A stretch of DNA of 64,000 bases from Chryseobacterium nakagawai (GTDB lineage Bacteria; Bacteroidota; Bacteroidia; Flavobacteriales; Weeksellaceae): assembly GCF_900637665.1 (NCBI RefSeq), contig NZ_LR134386.1:4704501-4768500 (forward strand), read 5' to 3'. The position numbers were made by a program, and so were the translations under genes. This document shows positions 8,739-18,203 of the stretch, in pieces (position 1 is the stretch's first letter; every line of letters begins with the position of its first letter). The notes beneath the pieces are model-generated. The model searched no databases, had not been told where the DNA came from, and saw nothing but the letters and a program-made list of their open reading frames with translations.

Positions 8739-10313
8739 CTAAATAAAAGGATATGCTTTCAGGGTTAAAAATTCTTCAAAATTTTCTGAGAAGATCAACT
8801 CATTAAATAATTCTTTGGCAAGGTTGAATTTTCCGTTTTTAAAACGGGCTTCGCCCACATATTTTTCAATATTGTCCATTTCTTCGGATTCCCATTGAAG
8901 AACCATATTTCTGGTTAATGTTCTGTCGTCGCTTAATACTGCTTCATTTTTCAGCCATTGCCAGATTTGTGTTCTTGAAATTTCAGCAGTAGCGGCATCT
9001 TCCATCAGATTATAAATTGCGGCGGCTCCTGTTCCCATCAACCAGCTTTCGAGATAGAGAATTCCTACATTGACATTCTTTCTTACTCCTTTCTCTGTAA
9101 TTTCACCTTTCGGGATTTCCAGCAGATTACTTTCCTGTATGTTGTATTCAAATTTTTTATCGATCTGATTTTTGGAAGGCATATATTCATCAAAAATATC
9201 TTTAGCTACTGAAACTAATGCAGGATGTGCTACCCAGGTTCCATCATGGCCATTCTTTACTTCCCTTTCTTTATCGCTTCTTACTTTTTCGAACGCAATA
9301 TTATTGGCTTCATCATCATTTTTTACAGGAATTTGCGCTGCCATCCCACCCATCGCATGAACATTTCTTTTGTGGCAGCCTTCAATCACTCTTTTTGAAT
9401 ACGCACTCATAAAAGGCGAGGTCATTGTTACCTGATCTCTGTCCGGAACAATAAATTCCGGAAGGTTTCTAAACTTTTTAATATATGAGAAAATGTAGTC
9501 CCATCTTCCGCAGTTCAAACCGGAACTGTGTTCTTTTAATTCATATAAAATTTCATCAATCTGAAATGAGGCTGTAATGGTTTCAATTAAAACCGTTGCT
9601 TTGATAGTTCCTTGTGGAATTCCCAAATATTCCTGAGCAAAGACAAATACTTCATTCCACCACCTTGCTTCTTTATAATGTTCCAATTTCGGAAGATAAA
9701 AGTATGGACCACTTCCCTTTTCCAAAAGCTTTTTTGCATTTCTGAAGAAGTAAATTCCAAAATCTATCAGGGATCCTGATGTTTCTTCATTATTAATCTT
9801 AATATGTTTTTCAGGAAGATGCAGTCCTCTCGGACGGACTAACAAAACGGCTGTCTTTTCATTCAGCTGATAAGCTTTTCCTGCTTCGTTGGTAAAATCA
9901 ATGGTTCTATTAATAGCATCGGAAAGATTAATTTGTCCCTCCATTCCATTTTTCCAAGTGGGTGAGCTACTATCTTCAAAATCTGCCATGAAGGTAAAGG
10001 CTCCTGAATTCAGCGCATTAATAATCATTTTACGGTCAACCGGACCTGTAATTTCTACTCTTCGGTCTAATAAATCATCCGGCAATGGTGCGCAAACCCA
10101 ATTTCCATTTCTGATCTCTTCTGTTTCCTTCAAAAATTTCGGAAGGATTCCCTGATCGAATTCTTTCTGCGTTTTTTTTCGTTCTTCCAGAAGTGCTATT
10201 CTTTTATGATTGAAATTCTGGTGTAATGCGATTAAGAAATCTATCAAATCGGGAGTGAAAATTTCTTCAAACTGCTCTTGAGCCGTAATTTTTAATTGAG
10301 TCTTAGTTTCCAT
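8739..10313 (-). CDS. aceB: Malate synthase A
   Basis: AceB condenses glyoxylate with acetyl-CoA to malate, the second glyoxylate-shunt step. The protein has 524 residues, matching the isoform A length. Visible signatures are TGPVDRKMIINALNSGA, FMADFEDSSSPTW (substrate/Mg region), the long LVRPRGLHLPEKH segment and the TIKATVLIETITA strand. It is the first gene of the aceB-aceA operon. Its -7 box (TATGTTTG, 10342-10349 on the minus strand) is preceded by a perfect 16-bp palindrome where the -33 box would be, so repression or activation at that site is likely. Confidence 0.96.
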   Translation of the reverse strand: METKTQLKITAQEQFEEIFTPDLIDFLIALHQNFNHKRIALLEERKKTQKEFDQGILPKFLKETEEIRNGNWVCAPLPDDLLDRRVEITGPVDRKMIINALNSGAFTFMADFEDSSSPTWKNGMEGQINLSDAINRTIDFTNEAGKAYQLNEKTAVLLVRPRGLHLPEKHIKINNEETSGSLIDFGIYFFRNAKKLLEKGSGPYFYLPKLEHYKEARWWNEVFVFAQEYLGIPQGTIKATVLIETITASFQIDEILYELKEHSSGLNCGRWDYIFSYIKKFRNLPEFIVPDRDQVTMTSPFMSAYSKRVIEGCHKRNVHAMGGMAAQIPVKNDDEANNIAFEKVRSDKEREVKNGHDGTWVAHPALVSVAKDIFDEYMPSKNQIDKKFEYNIQESNLLEIPKGEITEKGVRKNVNVGILYLESWLMGTGAAAIYNLMEDAATAEISRTQIWQWLKNEAVLSDDRTLTRNMVLQWESEEMDNIEKYVGEARFKNGKFNLAKELFNELIFSENFEEFLTLKAYPFI

Positions 10314-10341
10314 AACATGTTGATTTTGTGATTTGATACTA

Positions 10342-10349
10342 CAAACATA
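10342..10349 (-). promoter_or_regulatory. -7 promoter box of aceBA
   Basis: TATGTTTG on the minus strand matches TAnnTTTG, 28 bp before the aceB ATG. A TTG -33 box is missing; the palindrome at 10369-10384 occupies that position. Confidence 0.55.
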
Positions 10350-10368
10350 AACAAAAACTTTTATAAAA

Positions 10369-10384
10369 TAGCGAACGTTCGCTA
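10369..10384. promoter_or_regulatory. Operator palindrome 1 at the aceB promoter
   Basis: A perfect 16-bp palindrome, TAGCGAACGTTCGCTA, sits 20-35 bp upstream of the aceB -7 box. Its 12-bp core GCGAACGTTCGC matches the core of the second palindrome (GCGAATAATCGC) at 10 of 12 positions. It is the probable binding site of the adjacent RamB/ScfR-like regulator, a role inferred from position and from the shared core. Confidence 0.65.
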
Positions 10385-10403
10385 AATTTATTTAAAAATT
10401 ATT

Positions 10404-10419
10404 ATGCGAATAATCGCAT
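10404..10419. promoter_or_regulatory. Operator palindrome 2 in the regulator's own promoter
   Basis: The inverted repeat ATGCGA-ATAA-TCGCAT lies where the -33 box and spacer of the regulator's promoter would be, 21 bp before its ATG. It shares the GCGAAnnWTCGC core with palindrome 1, which suggests autoregulation. Confidence 0.6.
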
Positions 10420-10428
10420 CTAATTATT

Positions 10429-10436
10429 TATATTTG
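10429..10436 (+). promoter_or_regulatory. -7 box giving a near-leaderless transcript of the regulator
   Basis: TATATTTG matches TAnnTTTG and ends only 4 bp before the ATG at 10441, so the transcript should begin at or next to the start codon. Confidence 0.5.
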
Positions 10437-10440
10437 AGTA

Positions 10441-11913
10441 ATGAATTCAGAAAGCGACTTTATCAAAACAGTCTTCGGACTAAAACTGAAACAACAGAGA
10501 CAAAAGAAAAACTGGTCTCTACAGGATCTTGCAGTAAAGACCGGATTATCAAAATCTTATCTTAATGAGATTGAAAACGGAAAGAAATACCCAAAACATG
10601 ATAAGATCATCCAGCTTTCTGATGCACTGAACTGTACTTTTGATGATTTAGTTTCTACAAAACTGGATAAAAGCCTTGCTCCTTTTAATGAAATTTTACA
10701 ATCTGATTTCTTCAAGGAAGTTCCTTTGGAATTATTTGGAATCAACAAAAATAATCTCATCAGTATCATTAGTGATGCTCCTAAAAAAGTCACCGCTTTT
10801 ATTAATGCTCTGATAGAGATTTCCCAGAATTATAATCTTGGAAAGGAAAGGTTTTATTTTGCTGTTTTGAGATCTTTTCAGGAATTGTATGATAATTATT
10901 TTCCAGAAATTGAAGATAAAGTAAGCCTGTTCACGGAAGAAAATCATCTTCAAATTGATAAAGATTTAAAGTCTGATATTCTGGAGACTATTCTTACTGA
11001 AAAATTTAGTTATACGATTCAATGGGAAGATTTTGAAAAATATGGAACACTGGATAATTTACGATCCTTATTTTTTCCGGATAAAAAATTATTGCTTCTG
11101 AATAAAAAGCTTGAAAAGGATCAGAAAACATTTATTCTGGCAAAGGAAATAGGGTTTAATGTTTTGGAATTGAAAGTTCGTCCTACCACTTATTCATGGC
11201 TTGATTTTGGGAGTTTTGAAGAAATCCTTAATAATTTTTATGCTTCTTACTTTGCAGGAGCCTTATTAATTTCTAAAGAACCAGTTATTGAAAAAGCCTC
11301 TGAATTTTTCCAACAAAATTCCTGGGAACCGGAGAACTTTGCCAACCTCATTAACAGTTTTACCCATTCACCTGAAACTTTTTATTACCGACTCACCAAT
11401 ATTCTTTCTGCGGAAATGGGAATTAAGGATCTGTTTTATTTATGCCTGGTTAAAAAGAAAGGCTCTGAAAAGATTCAAATTCTAAAAGAACTTCATCTCA
11501 ATCATCAACAGGCTCCTCATGCCAATGCAATGAATGAACATTATTGCAGAAGATGGATCGCTGTAAAAAACCTACATCATTTAAAGGAAAATGAAACTCT
11601 TACGGATGCTCAGATCTCTCATTATAAAGACCAGGGAATAAGCTATCTGGTTATTTCTACTTCTCAGAAAAATCCTTTTTCTGATGGCAGCAACAGAAGT
11701 TATTGTCTTGGGATCTTACTAAACTCACAAACGATCAAAAAAATCAGCTTCATAAAATCTCCATCATTAAAGACCATTAATGTAGGAGTCACCTGTGAAG
11801 CCTGCAGTATCCCAGATTGTGAAGTAAGACAAGCTTCACCGGTTCGATTGGAAAAAGAACATTTTAATCTTAGTATGAAGAATGCGATTGAGAAAATAAA
11901 GAAAGAATTTTAA
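10441..11913 (+). CDS. XRE-family regulator of the RamB/ScfR (short-chain fatty acyl-CoA regulator) type
   Basis: The protein has 490 residues. An N-terminal XRE helix-turn-helix (about 12-72, GLSKSYLNEIENGKKYP) is followed by a middle region related to the IrrE/ImmA peptidase. There the HExxH zinc site is degenerate: residues 235-239 read KEIGF, so it is probably not a protease. A C-terminal ScfR/DUF2083-like region carries the Cys cluster C452, C455, C460 (CEACSIPDC). Known relatives (RamB, PrpQ/MccR) control the glyoxylate shunt or the methylcitrate cycle in response to acyl-CoA. Divergence from aceBA and two shared palindromes support the same job here. Confidence 0.87.
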   Translation: MNSESDFIKTVFGLKLKQQRQKKNWSLQDLAVKTGLSKSYLNEIENGKKYPKHDKIIQLSDALNCTFDDLVSTKLDKSLAPFNEILQSDFFKEVPLELFGINKNNLISIISDAPKKVTAFINALIEISQNYNLGKERFYFAVLRSFQELYDNYFPEIEDKVSLFTEENHLQIDKDLKSDILETILTEKFSYTIQWEDFEKYGTLDNLRSLFFPDKKLLLLNKKLEKDQKTFILAKEIGFNVLELKVRPTTYSWLDFGSFEEILNNFYASYFAGALLISKEPVIEKASEFFQQNSWEPENFANLINSFTHSPETFYYRLTNILSAEMGIKDLFYLCLVKKKGSEKIQILKELHLNHQQAPHANAMNEHYCRRWIAVKNLHHLKENETLTDAQISHYKDQGISYLVISTSQKNPFSDGSNRSYCLGILLNSQTIKKISFIKSPSLKTINVGVTCEACSIPDCEVRQASPVRLEKEHFNLSMKNAIEKIKKEF

Positions 11914-11980
11914 ACAAAAGAGTCTGAGAGTTTTAGAGTAGAGACTCAAAACTATTTTATATCTTAGTAAAAACACACTT

Positions 11981-12634
11981 ATGATATTGGACTTACTCTT
12001 TCCTAACCGATGCCTTCATTGTAACAGAATTATTGAAGCAGATCTTTTGGTTTGTGACCTATGCTTTGGTCAAATTCATTTTACCCATTATGACTACACC
12101 AAAAATAATCCAGTTAAAGAACAGTGCCAACTATTTTTTCCTGTGGAGAATACGTATGCGCTTATACAGTTTGAGGAGGAAAACTTAAGTCGGAAAATCA
12201 TTCATGAATTAAAATACAGAAACAGGGAAATCACCGGAAAAATTTTAGCAGAATGGACGTGTGAACGATTGGATTTTAAAGATCGGAAACCTGATCTTTT
12301 CGTAAGTGTTCCTCTTCACCCTAAAAAACAGAGAGAAAGAGGTTACAATCAGCTTCATTTATATACAGAAACTCTTTCAAAATATTTTGAAATACCATTT
12401 GACCATGAATTAATCAAGAGAAACTATTATTCCAAAGCCCAAGCTCTAAAGAATAAAAAAGGCAGATTGGAAACGATCAATACATTTTCAGCTACCCAAC
12501 CTATAACTGGAAAAAATATTCTGCTCATTGATGATGTTTTTACAACAGGAACTACGATTTCTTCTATTGCCTGGGAAGTACTCAATGCTGGTGATAATAC
12601 GGTTAGTGTATTGGTGATAGCAATGGATGTATAG
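11981..12634 (+). CDS. comF: ComF family phosphoribosyltransferase-like protein
   Basis: The protein has 217 residues. A short N-terminal zinc-finger-like region with C11, C14, C25 and C28 (CLHC and CDLC) precedes a type I phosphoribosyltransferase domain with the PRPP loop LIDDVFTTGTT near 185-195. ComF proteins take part in DNA uptake during natural transformation and in single-strand DNA handling; the enzymatic substrate is unsettled. Zinc finger and PRPP loop are both intact. The gene stands alone between the glyoxylate regulator and an alpha/beta hydrolase on the same strand. Confidence 0.85.
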   Translation: MILDLLFPNRCLHCNRIIEADLLVCDLCFGQIHFTHYDYTKNNPVKEQCQLFFPVENTYALIQFEEENLSRKIIHELKYRNREITGKILAEWTCERLDFKDRKPDLFVSVPLHPKKQRERGYNQLHLYTETLSKYFEIPFDHELIKRNYYSKAQALKNKKGRLETINTFSATQPITGKNILLIDDVFTTGTTISSIAWEVLNAGDNTVSVLVIAMDV

Positions 12635-12770
12635 AAGAGTGTGATGTAAGGTATAAAGTTTACAGATTGCTGTTTTACATCTACCACCCGTTTATGACTA
12701 AACTTCTAGAATAATTCCTTCGTTTTCGTGTTCCGAATCTTTTGCTTAATTTTCCGAAAAACAAATAATC

Positions 12771-13457
12771 ATGCCGAATTTGGTTTTATTGCATGGAGCC
12801 TTAGGTCACTCCGAAATATTCACCCCTTATCTGGATGACCTTTCATCCTATTTTACAATTCATACCCCTTTATTTTCAGGACATGGAAACAGTGAACTTC
12901 CTTCAGATGGAATTAATATAGAGAAATATACCCAGGAGTTAGCAGAATATTGTACAGAAAACAATCTAACGGATGTGCATATCCTGGGACACAGCATGGG
13001 TGGTTATGCTGCACTTTGCTATGCCATGAAACATCCTGAAAATGTACATTCGATTATGACTTTGGGTACAAAATTCGATTGGACTGAGGAGCAAGCTTTA
13101 AAAGAAAGTAAAATGCTTAATCCGGATGCTATTCTTGAAAAAATTCCTCACTATGCTCAGACTTTAGAGAAGCAACATGGTTCAAAGTGGAAACAGTTAC
13201 TTCCGGCTATCGCTGATTTAATGATTGATTTGGGTAAAAATCCACCACTGAAAAACAATCTAGCCACGATTAATATCCCTGTTCAGATTATGGTTGGAGA
13301 TAAAGATAATATGGTCACTATTGATGAAAGTATAACCGTTTATAAAGAACTTCCCAATGCAAAATTGGCCGTACTTCCTGAGACAAAGCATCCCATGGAT
13401 AAAGTACGACCCCATTTATTATTGAATTTAATAAAAGATTTCTGGAATCTTTCTTAA
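12771..13457 (+). CDS. Alpha/beta-hydrolase fold protein
   Basis: The protein has 228 residues, cytosolic, with no signal peptide. It contains the oxyanion segment LLHGALGH (6-13) and the nucleophile elbow GHSMGGYA with Ser75. An acid residue follows in MVGDKDNMV (about 181-189), and the His is in ETKHPMD near 206. All triad members are present. The substrate is not predictable; esterase, lipase-like or C-C hydrolase roles are possible. It converges on upp with a gap of only 2 bp. Confidence 0.8.
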   Translation: MPNLVLLHGALGHSEIFTPYLDDLSSYFTIHTPLFSGHGNSELPSDGINIEKYTQELAEYCTENNLTDVHILGHSMGGYAALCYAMKHPENVHSIMTLGTKFDWTEEQALKESKMLNPDAILEKIPHYAQTLEKQHGSKWKQLLPAIADLMIDLGKNPPLKNNLATINIPVQIMVGDKDNMVTIDESITVYKELPNAKLAVLPETKHPMDKVRPHLLLNLIKDFWNLS

Positions 13458-13459
13458 AA

Positions 13460-14110
13460 TTACCTTTGAAGTTTTTCGCCGTAGCTTAAATCTCCGGCAT
13501 CGCCCAATCCTGGTGTAATATAGCCTTTGGATGTCAGTTCTTCATCAATGGCTCCTACCCAAATGTGAGCTTCAGGATAAGCATTTTGAACTGTTTCAAC
13601 ACCTTGTCTTGAAGCAATAGCCGCTACAATGTGAAGTTGAGTTGGGGTTCCGTTAGTCAATAGATCTTTGATGGCTTCAATCAGGGAAGCTCCAGTCGCC
13701 AACATAGGATCTGCTACAATTAAAGGCCTTCCTTCAATGTTTGGACAAGTCAAATAATCCTGTTTAATAGAAAAATAATCGTTCGCATCATGCTTTCTGT
13801 AAGCTGCTACAAAACCACAATCGGCTCTGTCAAGATAATTAAGAATCCCTTCGAATAATGGGACACCCGCTCTTAAAATGGTTGTAATCACTGGTTGTAC
13901 TGCAATTTCCCTGGTTTTAATGGTATCTAAAGGAGTTTGGATTTCAACATCTCTTACTTCTAATCCTTTACTGATTTCAAATGCCGCAATTTCTCCGATT
14001 CTTTCCATATTTCTTCGGAATCTCATTCGGTCATCCTGAACTTGAACGTTTCGAAGTTCATTAATCCATTCATTAACAAGGGAAAAATTTTGCGATAAAA
14101 TAGTAAGCAT
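13460..14110 (-). CDS. upp: Uracil phosphoribosyltransferase
   Basis: Upp makes UMP from uracil and PRPP in pyrimidine salvage. The protein has 216 residues, the standard length. The PRPP-binding loop VADPMLATGASL and the C-terminal uracil-binding GLGDAGDLSYG are intact, and TTILRAGVPL is also typical. It is monocistronic and convergent with the hydrolase gene. Confidence 0.95.
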   Translation of the reverse strand: MLTILSQNFSLVNEWINELRNVQVQDDRMRFRRNMERIGEIAAFEISKGLEVRDVEIQTPLDTIKTREIAVQPVITTILRAGVPLFEGILNYLDRADCGFVAAYRKHDANDYFSIKQDYLTCPNIEGRPLIVADPMLATGASLIEAIKDLLTNGTPTQLHIVAAIASRQGVETVQNAYPEAHIWVGAIDEELTSKGYITPGLGDAGDLSYGEKLQR

Positions 14111-14251
14111 GAAGATTTTAGGTTTTAATTACAGTTAGTAAAACATTAATTGCTGCAAAATTACAACTAAAAAACGAATTTGCAGATTGGATATGAGTAG
14201 AAATAAACTACATTTATATAATTTTCCCAACACATATATATTATATTTTTA

Positions 14252-17200
14252 ATGATGAAAAGTCTGATTTTAGGAAAAATCAGTCCAGAGTTTATAAAAG
14301 ACGAAACTCTGCCTGAATTACTGGTTCCCACTTTTGAAAAATATGAAGACAAAACGGCCTTTATATTTAAAGATAAAAAAATATCTTACGCCGAACTGGA
14401 TAGTTGGAGTAATGCGATTGCTCTACAATTGCAAAGCCAGGGTGTACAACCCGGTGACTGTGTAGGGGTCTGGTATCCAAGAAGTCTAGAACTTCCAGTA
14501 GCTATACTTGGAATTTTAAAAGCAGGTGCTTCTTACATCCCGCTAGACAGGGAAATGCCTGAAGACAGAATCAAGAAGGTTTTTACTGATATTAATGTCA
14601 AAACTTATTTTTCAGATACGGATGCACACATCCACTGTCGGCCATTGTCAATTGCTTCTCAACCGCAAGAGATCGTTCCACCTCCTGCAATCCGTTCTAA
14701 TCCGGATAGCTGGGCGTATGTATTATTTACTTCCGGAAGTACTGGAAATCCTAAAGGAATTCCCATTTCCCACCGAAACATATGCCATCTGATACGTTCC
14801 GAGCAGGATTTTATAGAGATAAGAGATACAGATATTGTCTATCAGGGGTTCTCCGTTTCTTTTGATATGTGGTGTGAAGAGGTATGGATCAGCCTTTTTG
14901 CCGGAGCCACCATTTGGATTGCCGATGCTACTACTGTAAAAGCTATTGATGAACTCAGCTATGTCTTAACAGAAAATAATATCACGGTACTTCATGCAGT
15001 TCCAAGTATTCTGGCTATTATAGATGAGGTTCCAGCCATCAGATTTATTAATACTGGTGGAGAAGCCTGTACTAAGCAGGTTCAGGAAAAGTGGGCCAAA
15101 CCTTACAGAATATTTATTAACAGCTATGGCCCAACGGAAACCACAGTTTCATCTAATATGGTAAAGCTGAACAGTCAGGAAGATCTTACAATTGGCCCTC
15201 CGCTTCCCAATTATCACATTGCTATTGTTGATGAGAATATGAATATTCTTCCAAGAGGAGAGCGTGGTGAAATGATTATTTCCGGACCAGGAGTAAGCAA
15301 TGGTTATTTTAACCTTCCGGAACTTACTGAACAAAAATTTCTGTTCAACCCCTTTCCGGAGCTTCCCGGAGACAAGATTTATAAAACAGGAGATGCTGTT
15401 ATCATAAGAGAGGATGGATTTATTGATTTCCAGGGAAGAATAGATGACCAAATTAAACTCCGTGGCTATAGAATTGAGCTTGGAGAGATAGAGACCCGCC
15501 TAAATCAGCTTCAACATGTCTCTTCTGCAGCAGTAGCAGTAAAAGAAGATTCCAACGGACAGGGCCAACTTGTGGGATATGCCGTTATGAGTAATGATGA
15601 CTCATTTGATGAGAATGAAATGAGAAAAGAGTTAGCCAAATTCCTGGCTCCTTATATGGTTCCTATTTCCATTGTTCGGATGAAGGAAATGCCAAGGATG
15701 CCGAGTGGTAAGATCGACCGGAAGCGCCTTCCTATTCCGGAAAGCTTTACCGTTCATGAAAAAAGTGATACCCTTAAGGTTGATACCGATGCTCCTGTCG
15801 AAGAAAGATTATTACAAACACTGAAATGGGTGTTCCCTGGAAAAGAAATTAATCTGAATCAGGATTTTTTCACCGATCTTGGAGGGCATTCTCTGCTTGC
15901 GGCTACTTTAGTCTCACATTTACGTCAGAAAGCAGGAATTCCGACTGCTTCATTAAAGGAAATTTATGAAAACCGCCCACTATCTGCCTATTCGGAATGC
16001 CTTAAAAATAAACAAACACAAAAATTATCCCATCAGGAACCTTTTCACAGGGTTTCAACTTTGCAGTATATCGCCTGTAATATTGCCCAGACCATAAGTC
16101 TTCTGGTTGTATTTGCCCTGTTGAGTATCCAGATATTTTTTCCTTATTTAAGCTATTATTATTTTCAGCTTAATGGATATGGGTTACATTATGCTTTATT
16201 AAGCGCATTTTTACTGTATACTTTAATTCCCCCTGTCTATTCACTTATTATTGTTTTAACCAAATGGCTGGTGATCGGAAAAATTAAGGAAGGAGATTAT
16301 CCGCTTTGGGGTTGGTATTATTTCAGGTGGTGGTTATGGAAAACCATCAAAAGATTAATGCCTTCTGAATTTATCGTAGAAACACCATTATATCCAAAAT
16401 ATTTAAGATTATTGGGAGTAAAAGTACATCCGAGTGCTCAGCTAAGTTTATTACCTATTGCTGCTGAAGACCTTGTTACTATTGATGAAAATGTAAATAC
16501 CAGTTCAGGTTGCAGTATCGATAACGCTTCTGTTGAAAATGGTATTTTAAGAATAAGAAAAGTACATATTAAGGCTCATGCTTATCTTGGATCTTCTGTC
16601 ATTGTATGTGGAGATACAGTGATTGAAGAATTTGGAGAACTTCAAGACTTGAGCTGTCTGAATGAAGGAGGAAAAATCGGATTTGGTGAAGTATGGAATG
16701 GGAGTCCTGCTGAAAAAGTAAGGGTAAAAACAGGAGAAGAAGTTGAAGTTCCTAAGCTTTCTTCAGCGGCTAAAAGAAACCGGTATGCTTTGTTATATTC
16801 ATGTTCTTTATTTTTCTTTCCGCTTCTGATTGTTTTACCATTGGCTCCTACGCTTTACACCTTGTATTATCTGGATGACCGTTCTTCTGATTATAGTTTT
16901 TATTATTTATGGCAGGCTCCCATACTTTCCACAGTATACATCTTATTATTTATGGCTGTCGTAAGTATTCTTACAAGGATTTTACAATACAATATGAAGC
17001 CCGGGATCTATCCTGTATATAGTTTTACCTATTATAGAAAATGGATCAAGGATCAGATCTTTAATTTATCACTTATTATCATTCATCCTCTTTTTGCTTC
17101 AATTTATATCAGCAAATTTTACCGAATGATGGGTGCAAAAGTGGGTAAAAATTCAGAAATATCAACAGCCAGCGATGTTTCTCACCATCTTTTGGAAATT

Positions 17201-18172
17201 GGAGAAGGTTCTTTTATTGCAGATGCGGTTATTCTGGGAGAGCATGATGTAAGAAATGAAAAATTAATTTTATCTAAAACAACAATTGGAAATAACAGCT
17301 TCGTAGGAAACAGCGGACTTATTCCACAAGGGTATGAACTAGGTGACAATATGCTGATTGGCGTATTGAGTAAAGCTCCTTCCGAAGAACAACTTCAAAA
17401 CTCATCTGAAAGAGACTGGTTCGGATCTCCTCCAATTGGTCTTCCTTCGAGACAGAAATCTGATGGGTTCCAGGATAACCTTACCTACAATCCTTCTTTC
17501 AGTCTTAAACTGGCCAGAGCAATTGTTGAAGGAATCAGAATTATTCTTCCACAAACGGTAGTTATCATATGCAGTGTATTATTTATTGCCTATACCAGTA
17601 CTTATTTAGAAGGGAAAATCTTTTATCTGTTGTTATTTGCTCCTTTTTATTATTTAGGAATCGTTGCTTTACCTTCTTTTTTCTTCACAGTATTACTGAA
17701 ATGGATATGCGTGGGAAAATACAAGAAAACCGAAATGCCGATGTACAGTCTGAAAGTATGGCTGAGTGAGGGAATTACTACAATCTATGAAGCACTTCCT
17801 GTACAGTTTTTCCTTGATTTTCTTCGTGGTACATGGTGGCTCCCTTTCTTCATGCGTTTTCTGGGAGTAAAAATCGGTAAAAAAGTGTGGCTAAACACTA
17901 CTGATATTACAGAGTTTGATATGGTATCCATTGGTGACGAATCTATGCTGAATGAAGACTGCGGACCTCAAACCCATCTTTTTGAAGACAGAATTATGAA
18001 AGTGGGCGGGGTAAAAATCGGAAGTCAGACAACCATCAACTCCAGAACAATTATTCTATATGATACTGAAATTGGAAATAATGTAAACATTGATGCTCTT
18101 TCATTAGTCATGAAAGGAGAAGTTCTTTCAGATAATACTTCGTGGTATGGAAGCCCATTGAGAGGAAAATAA
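14252..18172 (+). CDS. Pls/PosA-family single-module non-ribosomal peptide synthetase
   Basis: The protein has 1306 residues. An adenylation domain (about 20-510) carries LFTSGSTGNPKG, NSYGPTETTV, YKTGD, GRIDDQIKLRGYRIELGE and PSGKIDRKRL. A carrier domain has the phosphopantetheine site LGGHSLL with Ser547. No condensation or thioesterase domain follows. The C-terminal half has about six membrane segments between left-handed beta-helix hexapeptide stretches. This is the layout of epsilon-poly-lysine synthetase (Pls) and PosA, which polymerise or release an amino acid at the membrane. The core-4 region FDMWCEEVW holds the conserved Asp, with acidic residues that could favour a basic amino acid. 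A GNAT gene follows 31 bp downstream. The product is unknown. Confidence 0.88.
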   Translation: MMKSLILGKISPEFIKDETLPELLVPTFEKYEDKTAFIFKDKKISYAELDSWSNAIALQLQSQGVQPGDCVGVWYPRSLELPVAILGILKAGASYIPLDREMPEDRIKKVFTDINVKTYFSDTDAHIHCRPLSIASQPQEIVPPPAIRSNPDSWAYVLFTSGSTGNPKGIPISHRNICHLIRSEQDFIEIRDTDIVYQGFSVSFDMWCEEVWISLFAGATIWIADATTVKAIDELSYVLTENNITVLHAVPSILAIIDEVPAIRFINTGGEACTKQVQEKWAKPYRIFINSYGPTETTVSSNMVKLNSQEDLTIGPPLPNYHIAIVDENMNILPRGERGEMIISGPGVSNGYFNLPELTEQKFLFNPFPELPGDKIYKTGDAVIIREDGFIDFQGRIDDQIKLRGYRIELGEIETRLNQLQHVSSAAVAVKEDSNGQGQLVGYAVMSNDDSFDENEMRKELAKFLAPYMVPISIVRMKEMPRMPSGKIDRKRLPIPESFTVHEKSDTLKVDTDAPVEERLLQTLKWVFPGKEINLNQDFFTDLGGHSLLAATLVSHLRQKAGIPTASLKEIYENRPLSAYSECLKNKQTQKLSHQEPFHRVSTLQYIACNIAQTISLLVVFALLSIQIFFPYLSYYYFQLNGYGLHYALLSAFLLYTLIPPVYSLIIVLTKWLVIGKIKEGDYPLWGWYYFRWWLWKTIKRLMPSEFIVETPLYPKYLRLLGVKVHPSAQLSLLPIAAEDLVTIDENVNTSSGCSIDNASVENGILRIRKVHIKAHAYLGSSVIVCGDTVIEEFGELQDLSCLNEGGKIGFGEVWNGSPAEKVRVKTGEEVEVPKLSSAAKRNRYALLYSCSLFFFPLLIVLPLAPTLYTLYYLDDRSSDYSFYYLWQAPILSTVYILLFMAVVSILTRILQYNMKPGIYPVYSFTYYRKWIKDQIFNLSLIIIHPLFASIYISKFYRMMGAKVGKNSEISTASDVSHHLLEIGEGSFIADAVILGEHDVRNEKLILSKTTIGNNSFVGNSGLIPQGYELGDNMLIGVLSKAPSEEQLQNSSERDWFGSPPIGLPSRQKSDGFQDNLTYNPSFSLKLARAIVEGIRIILPQTVVIICSVLFIAYTSTYLEGKIFYLLLFAPFYYLGIVALPSFFFTVLLKWICVGKYKKTEMPMYSLKVWLSEGITTIYEALPVQFFLDFLRGTWWLPFFMRFLGVKIGKKVWLNTTDITEFDMVSIGDESMLNEDCGPQTHLFEDRIMKVGGVKIGSQTTINSRTIILYDTEIGNNVNIDALSLVMKGEVLSDNTSWYGSPLRGK

Positions 18173-18203
18173 TTAAGCCGGAATTTGGTAAAAAAATATC
18201 ATT

